Origin: Branchinecta lynchi | Lineage: Eukaryota; Arthropoda; Branchiopoda; Anostraca; Branchinectidae | Assembly: GCA_023053575.1 (NCBI GenBank) | Contig: JAKZAP010000001.1 | Span: 22,400,533 to 22,464,532, forward strand | Length of the DNA stretch: 64,000 nucleotides | Direction: 5' to 3' | Shown here: piece by piece, positions 1 to 12,000 of the stretch | Numbering within the stretch: position 1 is the stretch's first letter | How the letters are laid out: every line of letters begins with the position of its first letter | Program-made: the position numbers and the translations under genes | The notes under the pieces: generated by a model | What the model was told of the DNA's origin: nothing | Database searches by the model: none | What the model saw: the letters and a program-made list of their open reading frames with translations, nothing else

Positions 1-195
1 CGGATATTCCTGACCATTCCGGATTATTCCTGACCATTTCGGATTATTCCTAACTATTCCGGATTATTCCTGACTCCGGATTATTCCTGACCATTCCGGA
101 TTATTCCTGACCATTCCGGATTATTCATCCCTAGCTATTCCGGATTATTCCTAACCATTCCGGATTATTCCTGACCATTCCGGATTATTCCTTCG
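1..195. repeat. 20-bp minisatellite
   Basis: About nine head-to-tail copies of CGGATTATTCCTGACCATTC, some lengthened or shortened by a few bases. The array runs off the left edge, so its full length is unknown. Confidence 0.95.
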
Positions 196-1529
196 GGACA
201 TGTACACCATTCCGGGAGAGTCGTCGACCCCTCGATCGTGAGGACATGCGGAGCTTAACCCCTAACCTTGTTGTATTTATTTCAGAAATTGAAAAAGTGG
301 ATAAGCGAAGTCTTTTGTCGCCCCTCGTTAAATTCTGAAAATTTTTGTCGGAAGGGGGGCATACAAACCTTGGAACATGATACATTGTCATAGAAAAGGG
401 AAAGATCATGTGGGCTTTCTGAAATGAAATTGTCATTGAGACACGTGAAGTAAGAAAACCGAACTTCATTTGTTTGATAGAGAAAACTAAGGTAAACTTT
501 TCTACTCCGGCTAGTAGAAGGTTGCAAATCATTTCGACACGGTATATTATGTATTTAAACCACCGAAATCTGCGAGTTATTTTTACAAACAATGAAAACC
601 ACAAAACTGCATCCAACTACAATATTACTTACTCATATTCATACAAAAATCAAACCACTAAAGCAATTTAATCATTAATAACCATTGGTGATAATGACCT
701 CCGTTTCAGTATAATGATGCTAAATTATTACTAAAAGAAGCAAACCGGATTTTAAGTTTATTTTCTTTCTTATTTATAACTCCTTATATATTATAATCAT
801 TAATCACTAGTGTAGTAGATTCGTAACGGTTAAACCAGCAAAGAAACTTCCCACAAATTGAATAAAAGTTCGAAGGCTCGTACGTTGTCGTCAAAAGAGG
901 ACCAAATGAAATGGCAAAATCCTGACCTCTTTCTGAATGAATGATAGGGCGCAAATAATAAGAAACATTATTCTCACCAAAGTACACTGGTTTATCACAA
1001 CGTGGGCAGTTAGGCATCGTCGTAAATACTAGAACGAATGATCTCAGTCAGAGCGCGTTCACTTGTATTTATCACTTCCGCGAGTGCGCTTTGTGCTAGC
1101 CGACATGTTAAATTCAGCCTCCGTCTTCAAACAGCGCTAATGGCTTCAGATACGCCACGAATGCAGTCCCAGTGTGCCTACTATAAGCATTTTGATATTC
1201 TACTATCAGTTGGTGAAAGCCAGGCTTCACCTTCCAGATTTACCTTCCGGAATTGTGTTTTTGTCAGTGGATCCGGAAGGGGAAGTCAAGCCAAGAACGT
1301 CCGGGATTTCCGCCACCCGAGATTCCGGAATTTGGAAGAGTGCCATTGAGGCAATACATTTTAGAGACACACTAGATGTACTAATGGGTGGGGCAACAGA
1401 GGGATTGGCATGTGTGTTTGGGAGGCAAAAGAATTTGAAAGGGAGACGGGGGAAATGTGAAGGATAGATACTAGTGCGAACACACGGTCAGGATTTCTCG
1501 GACGGATTTTATTCACTTTCGTCATGCAT
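196..1529. other. No gene recognised
   Basis: AT-rich DNA with only short open frames and no matching splice pairs. No family-level resemblance was seen. Confidence 0.5.
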
Positions 1530-1645
1530 TTGGAAAAATCTCAACTTTTCCGTATGGAATTGGTGATGGTGCGGAACATGCTATCAGAAATTCCGGCCTC
1601 CGACCGCGTGACCGTGATCATTTGTCCAAGGCATAAGGGAGCCAT
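1530..1645. repeat. Dispersed repeat, copy 1
   Basis: About 115 bp resembles 5850-5965 in the same orientation; both share a segment of the type AAATCTCAACTTTTCCGTAT and end with an ATGATCATTTGGCCAA-like block. The copies are well diverged. Confidence 0.6.
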
Positions 1646-1699
1646 CTTCATGCAAATCCTGAAGGGTTGACTTGACTCTCGACTTGACTATGCGGAACC

Positions 1700-1985
1700 A
1701 TGGATATCTGGGAATCTGGAGGGTGAATTCTGGCTGGGCTGGGCTGTCTTGGGAGGGTGGAGGGCTCGGGATCAGTGTTTCCTTAAGGGTTTTGATTAGA
1801 GATGAATTTCTAGAAGAACCACAGTCAAGTGTTAAAATAAAATACTTTTTACCAAACGATACGTTCTCGTGGTTTCCAGTTTCTTATGGTCATTCTTATC
1901 TCAAGGGTTTTGCTTACAAATGATCACAACACATCCGCGAATTGACAAATTCCTACTTTCATCTTCTTACCAAGCCTTGCATGAT
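1700..1985. repeat. Family A tail segment, interrupted by a fold-back element
   Basis: Resembles 7520-7725, sharing ACCAAACGATACGTTC and CTCAAGGGTTTTGC. In the 7.5-kb copy this leads straight into the GTGCCATATGAGCTTCCAGC end; here the fold-back at 1990-2526 sits between, and the end resumes at about 2527. Confidence 0.65.
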
Positions 1986-1989
1986 GTTA

Positions 1990-2526
1990 CATATTTGACG
2001 GTGCAAAACGGATAAAGCAGCTACATTTTATTAGAGCTATATTTGGGCCCTTCTTGGCAAGGGTCCTCTTCAGTCCCAAGCTGGAAAATGAACCTGTGGA
2101 AAAAAAATTAAAGATTCTTCCTTAAATATCTGATTTTGTGAACTTCTTCTCTGAAAATTGGTTGGAGTACCACAGTACGGAACTTCAAATCGCGCATACA
2201 TGCCGCCGACAAGTATCCATCATCCATTGGAGTCACAGAAGTGACTCCAAAACTAAAATGCAGAAGTATATCTACCCTTCCGACGAACAGCAAAAACATC
2301 GGCCTTGTCCAGAATGAAATCACAGCACCAGCTCTAACTCCAATCAATTTTCAGGGAAGAAGTTAACAAAATCAGATATTTAAGGAAGAATCTTTAATTT
2401 TTTTTTCCACAAAGATCTTTTTCGAGAATGAGCGAGTTGAGCCTGAGGAGGACCCTTACCAAGAAGGGCCGAAGTATAGCTCTGATAAAATGTAGCTGAC
2501 TTATCCGTTTTGCACTGTCAAATATG
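1990..2526. repeat. Fold-back element (CCCTTCTTGGCAAGGGTCCT core), copy 1
   Basis: Two long inverted arms start CATATTTGACGGTGCAAAAC and end with the near-complement. Each arm carries the shared core (2047-2071 and, inverted, 2447-2472) and an AAATATCTGATTTTGTGAAC block. The centre, about 150 bp, is unpaired. Confidence 0.85.
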
Positions 2527-2639
2527 CCATATGAGACTCTAGCTCTTGTTTTATCTTGTGAGGAATAACTCTCTAAGCTGTCTCAGTATACTCTATATGA
2601 CTAAGTCCAAAACACGCCAGTGATCTTCAGAAAGAAGGA

Positions 2640-2880
2640 GTCCGTACGACTCAAACTCAACGACTCAAATCCTGTGTCAACCAATCACCTCGATCTTTGG
2701 GAGCTGCTGTGACACCACTTCTGCCGTTCTTCCGCTAGGTACCCGGAGAGGCCGGTGATTTTGCATCGGCAAGGAGAGATAGTCATCAAGAGTATTGTCA
2801 GGCAACTGTGAAACATTGGTTTTACCCTGTATTTGAATACTCGTATGAATGTCCTGATTAATACCCGATTTTACCAATCT
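2640..2880 (-). repeat. Dispersed repeat, inverted copy at 47237-47380
   Basis: The segment with CTCAAACTCAACGACTCAAA and the CCGGAGAGGCCGG block recurs in opposite orientation at 47237-47380. A 66-codon minus-strand frame crosses it (2677-2877), but its product was not recognised. Confidence 0.6.
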
Positions 2881-3897
2881 ACCTACGGATTTTCCTTTTC
2901 CGATAATCTTATGTCACCGTGAGCAGAGGTCCATTATGTGTTATAGCCTACAGGAAAATCACAAGGGCATTTCAGTAAAACGATATCTCAGCTGCCTTAT
3001 TCCCCGCTTATTAAGTTTCCTGGTTTGCCGCCAGCTGACAATCTTCCTTGCTTCGCGCTCTGGTTTGCACGTCTGGGAAATTATTTGATCTTGTTTATTT
3101 ATTATTATATTTGGGGTTAATCTTTTAACTTGTCGCCATATTGAAAACGTAACAAAACAGATCAGGCTTTACACCTGAACTACTTTGTTCTGTGTGACGT
3201 AGATGAAAAAAAAGTGTATACCAGATAGTGGATAAATGGGAAGATCAGTTTGTTCAAGGATATGTAGAGGTAGTCCCTTGTGAATTACCAAGCTATGAAC
3301 AGCTTATAATAGTCCGTTCGTATAAGCGACGTGGTGTTCCGTTTTGAGCCTATGTCATTTTGCATCTTACTAAGAACTTACTTCGAGAGTGACATGCCTT
3401 TTTTACAGTTTGCCAGCTGTTGGGTTTGCGAATTGTCTATTATGCAGACGCTGTCAGCTAGTGCATTTGTAATGCGGAGTCTTGTGAGATTGTCGGTTAC
3501 TGTCGGGTTTTCCGGTTTAATTTTTTTTCGTTCTTATTAATTGCGATAATATTTTTTTTTTTTACTGATTCTGCAAAACCGATTTTTACAAACGATATCC
3601 ATCTCTTAGCTTTTTCCTGTTTTGTTTGCCTGTCCTCAAAGTGCCTTCTGGATAAATAATGTATAGTTTGCGATGGAATCAAGCTGATCAAGAAGTACCC
3701 ACTCAAAATGTTTAATGTTTCAAATTTTTTAATTTTAATGTTATTTCCGTCATTTCTATGAAAGAATCATCTCTAATTCTTTTAGACATTGGTTATGGTG
3801 AAGTTGTAAGATCCCTTTTTCCATTTAGGGCCATGTATGGTGGTCCTAGAGTTGAATCGAGCCGCCCGATTGTTGTCTGCATAATGTCTAGTGTATA
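2881..3897. other. No gene recognised
   Basis: AT-rich, with homopolymer T runs near 3520-3565 and no coding signal. Confidence 0.45.
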
Positions 3898-4273
3898 TTC
3901 AAACAATGTTTACAACGGATACGTCAGCTATGATTTTTCATCAGCGATATTTCGGCCCTTCTTGGCAAGGGTCCTCGTCAGGCTGTCAATCTTCTGGTTC
4001 AACTTCGGGGAAGGAAACAAACCTGTAATCCTTCATTACAGGTTTGTTTCCTTCCCCGAAGTTGAGGGTCCTCGTCAGGCTGTCAATCTTCTGGTTCAAC
4101 TTCGGGGAAGGAAGGAAGGAAACAAACCTGTAATCAAGGATTACAGGTTTGTTTCCTTCCCCGAAGTTGAACCAAAAGATTGACAGCCTGACGAGGACCC
4201 TTGCCAAGAAGGGCCGAAATATCGCTGATGAAAAATCATAGCTGACGTATCCGTTGTAAACATTGTTTGAATA
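3898..4273. repeat. Fold-back element (same core), copy 2, near-perfect palindrome
   Basis: Arms beginning TTCAAACAATGTTTACAACG pair over about 110 bp with little mismatch. The interior holds two successive hairpins built from the same AACTTCGGGGAAGGAAACAA block, so one hairpin has been duplicated inside the element. Confidence 0.9.
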
Positions 4274-4547
4274 AATTTTTCAAGTCAGCTTGGGCTCAAA
4301 GAATATTTGTCTAGCGTACTCCCGAAAAGTGCTATAGCAGAACGTCTTCGAGAAAACTTCCCCATGACGAAACGTCCACATACTAAAACATCCCCAATCT
4401 AAACGTCTCGAACCACCATCCCCACTCCCCCACAATAAAAGGAGTCTAAGAATGGTAAATAGTGAAGTAGAAGTAAATAATGAATAGTAAACTGCAGAGA
4501 TTCCATTGAACTTAATATATCGTTTTTGTGCCATATTTAGTTGATTC

Positions 4548-5070
4548 GTTTTATGGCCCTTCGTTTATTCCGGCCAAGTGTCATATACCGATCACTTTTC
4601 TATCGGTCGGTCAGTCCGGTGATTGCGAGTTATGGTACTTCCAGATGTGCTAGGGCGATGAAACTTGGCAGGTGTATTAGGGACCCGACCAGACTAACTT
4701 CGAAATGGTCACTTTCCCGACCATCGCGGGGGGAGGAAAGAGGGGGAATCCGGAATATTGACGGATGAATAACTTTTGAACGGGAATCGGACCTTAATGA
4801 AACTTGATTTTGGAAAGACGTCGTGTTTTAGATGTCACACTTCAAGTCAGGAACGAATCCGGTTACTTTGGGAGCAGTTGGAGGGAGGAACCCGAAATCG
4901 TGTGACATGTTCAGAGTGGACGGATCGGCATGAAACTTGGTGAGAAGGAGAAGCACCAGCCCTAGATACATAGTTGACAAGAACGGACTGGCCAGGCAAT
5001 GTGGGGGGAGCTCGAGGGAGGGTTCCATAATTCTGGTCATCCCCAGTTAAGGTGCTTCCACATGTGCTAG
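4548..5070. repeat. Family A repeat, copy 1
   Basis: Starts with a degraded TGGCACTTG hairpin, then CCGATCAC, a GTCGGTCAGTCCGG run, and the G-rich body with GATGAAACTTGGCAGG and AAACTTGGTGAGAAGG motifs. Confidence 0.8.
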
Positions 5071-5686
5071 GACGATGAAAGCCACTGGTCCCTTATCCGT
5101 CTTTCCTGCATATGAGACTTAGTCCCCAAATCTCGGTTGCACAGCTTCGTACTCTGGTTCGCATGAAAGCCGAGGCGAACTGTAAGATCAGTTATTGGGA
5201 TTTTTCGTGGGGATATTTTTTTTTATGGGGGACGTTTTGTCACGGGGACGATTCGCTAGTGGATGTTGTTTTGTTGGGAGTGTTTCACAACTAAGCCTAG
5301 CTGTCATATCTATATTTTCCTTGATCATTCTTAGGAGAAATGAAAGTTGGTCGGTCACATCCCTTCAAACCAGAGATATCTGGAACGGACCTTGGCTTAT
5401 CAGTGTATCTCCATAATCGATCAACAATACCGCTAGCGTATACAGATATATATGTTTATACTTCCATTGACGAAGGCGTGGGGTGGAAACCTGTTATAAG
5501 GTAGATGGTGTGCTGTGCTTGTTCATAGCCCGGTCACGATCTTCGGTCAGAAAGAACAAAATAAACTCTTGTCTGACTATCCAGTTTTGCATGCAAAGTG
5601 TATGAGATCAGTCTGACGTCACCTGTATTTTTAGGATCTTTTGGCTCTTCACCCTGTCCTTATAAATCAACTTTTACGGCTATGAT
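5071..5686. other. No gene recognised
   Basis: Contains a T- and G-rich stretch near 5200-5240 and fragments that resemble family A wording; no coding signal. Confidence 0.4.
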
Positions 5687-5849
5687 GTGCTTGAAGCTTG
5701 CAGCATTAGGCAGATGAACTTAATAGGTTTCTTGTCGGCAACTTTAAAGCTGGTGAATGAACTTGTCGCTTCACTAAGAAACTGTCGGGAGGGAATGGTG
5801 AGAGAACATACGATCAGATGTCCCTGCCGGGCTTTCGGCACTTTCATCG

Positions 5850-5965
5850 CGAAGTTGGAAATATCTCAAGTTTTTCGCACGGAACTGGTTATTGTGACGA
5901 ACATCTTGGCAGGATTTCTAGCTCATCACCCGACCATGATCATTTGGCCAAACCTTAAAGTCCGT
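5850..5965. repeat. Dispersed repeat, copy 2
   Basis: Counterpart of 1530-1645. A 140-codon open frame that spans it (5687-6109) is therefore more likely chance in repeat DNA than a gene. Confidence 0.6.
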
Positions 5966-6377
5966 ATACAAACATGGACTTCTCAGTCCCAATCTATTCT
6001 TCAGCTTTTGCTTAAATCAAATCCACAATCCGCTGTGTGTTACAGTAGGGAAGAGACAAAATTTGAGGTATTAAACATTCCTGTCCTCAAGAGCACACCA
6101 CTTCGATGAAGACATCGTGAAGACTCGTGATTTTGTCAGTACATTGTGGTACTCTGATGGAAGGAAGAGTTTCAAGTTCTAGAAAATATAGATTAAAGCT
6201 GGTTTCGACCAGATGCAACGCATTTTAAGAACGTCTTTAAGTACTCGCGCGTTTCGTGCGAGGTAGTACCAACTCTCGAGCATAATGTGTACTGGGGTAA
6301 ATATTCTTTGAGCCCAAGCTGACTTTGAATAAAAGTGTACTGGGGTTTCGGTCACACTTGGCGAGTAACTACCACCA

Positions 6378-7755
6378 TTTTTATGGCACTTGCCTTCCAG
6401 CCAAGTGCCATACCGATCACTTTTCCGTCGGTCTGTCTGTCGGTCGGTCGTTCGGTTAGTCCGGTGTTTGCGAGTTAGGGTACTTCCAGATAAGCTAGGA
6501 CGATGAAACTTGGCAGGCGTATCAGGGACCCGACCAAATTAAGTTGGGAATTGTCACTTGCCTGATCCGACCATCGTGGGTGGAGGGAGGGGAGCCGGAA
6601 TCCATTTAGTGGCATGCATAACTTCCGACCGGGTTATCGGATCATAATGAAATTTGATATTTGGGAAGACGTCATGTCTCAGATGTCCCATTTCAAGTCC
6701 GGACCGAATCCGATGAATGTGGGAGGGGGGAGACCGAAAAGCATGTGACACGCTTAGAGTTGAAGGATCGGGATGAAACTTGGTGAGAGGAACAAGCACT
6801 AGCCCTAGGTACATCACTGACAGAACCGGACGGGATTCGTGCACTGTGGGGGGAGTTGGAGGGGGGAGGGTCCGGAATTCCGGTGATACGGAGTTAAGTT
6901 ACTTCCAGGTGGGTTAGGACAGTGAAACTTGGCAAGCATACCAGGGACCCAACCAAAATAACTTGGAAATAGTCACTTCCCCGGTCCGACCACCGTGGGG
7001 GAGTGGAGGGAAGGGGAATCAGAAATCTAGAGGTACGTATAACTTTGGAACGGGTCATCGGATCTTAATGAAACTTGATATTTCGAAAGACCTCGTGTCT
7101 CGGATATCCCATGTGAAGTCCGAACCGGATCCGATTATTATGAATTTTTTTTGTTGGGGGGGGGGGGGGGTAGTCAGAGGGGGGAGCCGTAAATCTTGTG
7201 ACACGCTTAGAGTGGAGCGATTGGGATGAAACTTGGTGGGAAGAACGAGCACAAGCCCTAGATTCATCAGTGACAGAACTGGATCGGATTCGAGCACTGC
7301 GAGGGGAGTTAGATAGTGTGTGGGGGGGGGGTGGAATTCGGGTGATCACGATTTAAGATACTTCCAGATGTGCTAGGACCATGAAACTTGGCTTGAACAT
7401 TAGAGACTTGACACGATCAGATCATTTTTGCCTCAATGGTGTTGCTTACAACTGAATTTCTTAAAGCACAAATGATACTTCTGAGTAAAATATACATTTC
7501 ACTCTCCCAATGAGCTCATCATCATTTTTGCTTCAAGGGTTTTATTACAGACGAATTTCTAGCGCCCCTAAAGTGCGCATTATCGCAGCCATATGCACTA
7601 CCAAACGATACGTTCGTGTGATTTCCAAGGACCCATTATCTCAAGGGTTTTGCCTACAAACAATCACAACAAACCCACGAACTGAAGAATTCCTACTTTC
7701 ATCCTCTGACCCAGCCTTGCAAGTGCCATATGAGCTTCCAGCTCTTGTTTTTTGT
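6378..7755. repeat. Family A repeat, copy 2 (most complete)
   Basis: Begins with the TATGGCACTTGCC...CCAAGTGCCATA hairpin, followed by a GTCGGTCG microsatellite. Then come about two and a half G-rich units of roughly 420 bp, each with GATGAAACTTGGCAGG-like and AAACTTGGTGGGAAGAACAA-like segments. It ends with GTGCCATATGAGCTTCCAGC, so its two ends carry complementary TGGCACTTG/CAAGTGCCA. Confidence 0.85.
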
Positions 7756-8800
7756 TAATTTTTAAATGACGACTCCGTTACACAATCGGGCACAGTCTTA
7801 CGCCAATGCGTATTCTGTTCGCCCACTAAATTACTTGCCGAGTCTGGAAATAGCACATATGCAACACTGATAAAGCTGTACGAATCATTCGTCGTGTGTC
7901 TCGTAACTTCCCGCTCGATGCTAGTTGCCTAGAAGTGTTTGGGACTTGAGCCAAATGCTACAGACGGCTGTATTTTTTCTCACATTCCATGACTGTGCTC
8001 TTACGTCTTCCGAGTCATTCGGATCAGGTAATTGTAAAATATTGAAAATTGTTGGTTTAACAGGTCCGTTCCGTTTTATTTTTGAAAGGGTTGTGATAAA
8101 ACAACAAATTTGAATGACAGGCGAATTTGTCTTAGACTAGTTGAGCGCTCCAAGCGGATTAGTCAATTTTGTCTCTCCAAGCCTCCTTTCCAGCATCCAT
8201 AGAGATAGTGCAAGAGGTCCAGAAGATAATGAGCAGAAAAGAGGAGGGTAGTGCACAACTCTTATTATCGGAGGTTCACACCTTTTTTCTGTTTAAGGAA
8301 TTTAATTAAACACGTGTCCTAGCTGATTTTTAGTTTCACGTTGATGATGGTGATGATCGTTCCGGGACTAATAGGAACTGAACCGCGTGGTTGCTCTGAA
8401 CTGGACTATGGAGAATTGACTCTAATAGACCAGCACTTTATGTTTGACTTTACCACCTGCTATTCGGCTAGTCCGTAATTGGTGTTGTAATAAAAGTGAA
8501 TGAGATAGGTCGATTTCCCTCAATATCCAGCTTCCAACTAGACATTATTTGTCTCTCCCATTAACCTCGCACAGCACTTGCTCGTTGGAGAACGCTGGCG
8601 TCTCTTGGTGTACCAGATCCCTTGTCTCGGGCCAGCCTCCGTGCCTCAGTGTGTATACCAAATCGGCCAGTTAGTGACCCCTTGACTTTACCGCCCCTTA
8701 CTCTTGTCGAAAGTATGATTTATTTGAATTGCTGATGCAACATGTTGGATATGTGATTTTGCCCCGTCTACCTGCCCGTCTTCGGAAAGGAACCAACGAC
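7756..8800. other. SARAF upstream region
   Basis: No repeat family recognised. No TATA box could be chosen with confidence and no upstream coding exon was found. Confidence 0.4.
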
Positions 8801-8804
8801 TCAT

Positions 8805-8845
8805 GTACACGTCATTTCTCTGAGTCATACGTGTTGACGTCACAT
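8805..8845 (+). promoter_or_regulatory. Cluster of bZIP-type sites upstream of SARAF
   Basis: Three motifs fall within 35 bp: CACGTCA at 8808-8814 (reverse complement TGACGTG, the core of ATF6/UPR-type sites), TGAGTCA at 8821-8827 (AP-1 consensus) and the palindrome TGACGTCA at 8835-8842 (CRE consensus). They end 104 bp before the SARAF ATG. The sites are directly visible. Their use, and whether there is an untranslated exon in between (TTATTTCAG at 8874-8882 could be an acceptor), are inference. Confidence 0.45.
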
Positions 8846-8946
8846 TTGCTGTGGTCCTGTCGTCACTGATTCGTTATTTCAGGTCAAGTTGATGGCAGTT
8901 TGTTCATGAAGACTGGAGTACTGAATTGGAATATTACGTTTTGAAG

Positions 8947-9010
8947 ATGCGGACCTTGTTACTTGTTTTCATCTTAGCCCTTGCAAGTGGGACAAGAGCT
9001 TGGGGTGACG
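8947..9010 (+). CDS. SARAF: SARAF coding exon 1 (signal peptide)
   Basis: Encodes residues 1-21 and the first base of codon 22. The hydrophobic run LLLVFILALA is followed by a plausible cleavage region and then WGD, like the WND at the start of mature human SARAF. The donor is GTAAGT. A short upstream reading frame (ATG at 8891, five sense codons, then TGA) would lie in the leader if transcription begins before it. Confidence 0.9.
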
Positions 9011-12000
9011 GTAAGTCGAAGCTTTGTAGAAGAGAATATAACAGTACTTCAGTAACACTAAGATCGTAGAAGTATATCTTCGGTCCTAGCTTTTCAGTTT
9101 CTTTTATCTGTCTAGGGCCTGAAGAGAACCCATGCCTAGAAAGACCGAAATATCGATATAGTAAATTTACGGGTTTAGCGCAATCAGATAGGCTACAGGG
9201 ATTTTGTTAGAGGAGTTTCTTGTTAAGTGACCATCATTCAGTGTTCGTATTTGTCTTTTTGTAATATACTCCGCTTTGTATGGCACTTGCCTTTCGGCCA
9301 AGTGCCAGATACCGATCGCAACTACCTCGTGACACTTGGCAGGCATATCAGCTACCCGACCAGATTAACTTGCAAGTAGTCACTTCCCGATCCGACGATC
9401 GTGGGGGAAGGGAGGGGGGATCCGGAATTTAGTGGCATGCATAACTTTCAAACGGGTAATCGGGTCTTAATGAAACTTCATTTTCCAAGACCTAGTGTCT
9501 CAGATTTCATATTTCTGGACCAGATTCGATGAATGTGGGGGGGGGTAGTCGGAGGGGGGAACCGGAAATCTTCTGACACGCTTAGAGTGGAGAGATCGGG
9601 AGTGAACTTGGTGGGAAGAACAAGCACAAGTCCTAGGTTTATCATTGACAAAACTAGACCGGATTGGGTTGCTGTGGGGGAACTGGAGGGGGATTCCGGT
9701 GATCTGGCGTTTATAACGGGTTTTCTTCTGATGTTATAAGCCGTTGTTATTGATCTAATAGGTAGCGTTCTTGAGGCTTCTGATCGAACACACTGTTATT
9801 TATTCCCAGAGACTGAACGGGACACCTCTCTTTATTGGCAGAAGTATAACGTAAAACTGAATAAAAAATGTAAAACGACGACTGATTTTCCAGCTGTAGC
9901 CCACAATTGTAAAGGCTCTAAGGAAACATAAACTGCCGGGCTGGAGACAGATTAAAAGTGACAGTGCAGATGTAGTCCAGAGTGAGAACCGTCTCTTTCA
10001 ACCCTGCATCTTTTCCCCAGATAGAATAAAATAGAATCTATTGCACAAAAAGCCTGAGGCCATGGCAAAAATGGTTACACAAAAAAAAGAGAACGCTTGA
10101 ACGAAATAGTAGAACTAAACTAAAGGAAATTCTCTCTGTGGGCTAAAGCTATTTTTAGGAACCTTACCAGCCTCTTCAAATCTTGAAAACACTTACTTCC
10201 AATAACGCTCATCATCCATACTTCGTCATATATTGTAGTTACATTCCCAAAAATCTCAACCCGCAGGTCACCTAGCTCACGGCATTCACACATCAGATGT
10301 AACAAATTCTCATTGTCGCTACCACACATAGGGCAAAAGTAGGGACCAGTACGTCCTAATTTATTCCTCAAACATTTCCTCCGTTTTCCCAATGGCAAAC
10401 AATCAGCCCGGCAACTAATTAAAATTCTTAGATCCACCCACTTAATTCCAGCCTTAAAATAAACCTCTTCCCCCCCATGTCTCCTTGTTATAGGTTAAGG
10501 TACTTCCAGGAGGGCGAGGAAGATGAAACTTGGCAGGCATATGAAGGACCTGATCAGAATCACTTGAAATTAGTCAGTTTCCCGATCCGACCATCGTAGG
10601 GGGAGTGGAGGGAGGGGAATCTGGAATCTTGATGTGTGTGTAACTTTCGAACGGGTGGTCAGATCTTAATTAAATTGATTTTTGGAAAGACCTCGTGTCT
10701 CAAATGTCGTATTTCAAGTCCAGACCGGATCCGAGTAATAGGGCGGGGGGGGGGGGGGTGGATGGAGGGGGAACCGGAAATTTTATACATGCTCAGAGCT
10801 GAGTGATCGGCATGAAACTTGGTGGGAAGAACAAGGACAAGCCCTTGGTACGTCAGTGGCAGAATCGGACCGGATTTGGGCACTGTGGGGGAAGTTGCAG
10901 GGGTTTTCTGGAATTGCGGTGATCCGGAGTTTAAGGTACTTCCAGGTCGGCTAGGACGAAGAACTTTGGCAGGCTTATCAGTTGTTTCCCACAAGTTCAT
11001 TTTTCCAACTTGAGCGGCTTTGAGCCTGAAGAGGACCCTTGCCAAGAAGGGACGAAATATAGCTCTAATAAAATTCGGGTGACGTGTCCTTTTTGCACTA
11101 TCAAATATGATTCGCGTTCAGCTTGGGCTGAAGGAACATTTACTTGTCATGGGGTCAACCAGATTAACCGGGAACTAGTCCAGCTCTCCAATCAGATAAT
11201 CGTGGGGGGAGTTGACTGAGGGGAAATTCGGAATCTTGTGGTGTGTAGAACTTTACGGGTGATCGGATCTTAAGGAAACCTAATATTTCGAAAGACCTCG
11301 TGTCTCAATGTCTCATTTCAAGTCCGGATCGGATCCGACACAAAATTTTTTGGGAGGGGTGGGGGGGGGGCTGAAATTTGGATACGGTTAGAGTGGAGGA
11401 ATTGAGACGAACCTTGGTGTGAATAACAAGCCAAAGTCGTAGATAGATCATTTTTAGAGCCAGACTGTATCCGGGTATATTCCCCCCCCCCACAGTGCTT
11501 GGACCCAGTCTGATTCTATAAATGATCTGTCATTTACAGTACAGCGATCTGTCAATTACATTTACAGAACTAATCACCGGAATTCCGGCGACCGAAGTTA
11601 AGATACTTTCAGGTGGTCTAGGACGATGAAACTTGGCGTGTGTATTATACGGATCCGACCGGATTAACTTGGAAATGTTAGTTCCCCAAACTGACCTCCT
11701 TAAAGTGTCCAAAGTAACCACAGGGCAAAACAAGTTTTTAGCAAACGATACATTTTTGTGACCCCCAAGGGCCTATGATCATTTCTGAAAATGAATTTTG
11801 AGTGCCCTTAAATTGCACATCCTAACTGCAAAGTGAAAGAAATAATTTTGACCAGAGTATACATTTTCATTGTGCCTTAAGGTTTTTGCTTACAAATAAA
11901 TTCTTAGCCCTCTTAAAGTGCGCATCATCCAGGCATCATCACCACAAATGGCAAATATGATCGCTTGACAAACACGTTGGCGTCTCTGTCGAACTGCGTC

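Noticed and set aside
5687..6109. A 140-codon open frame as a gene
   Set aside because: It contains a dispersed repeat also found at 1530-1645, and has no recognisable domain or splice context.
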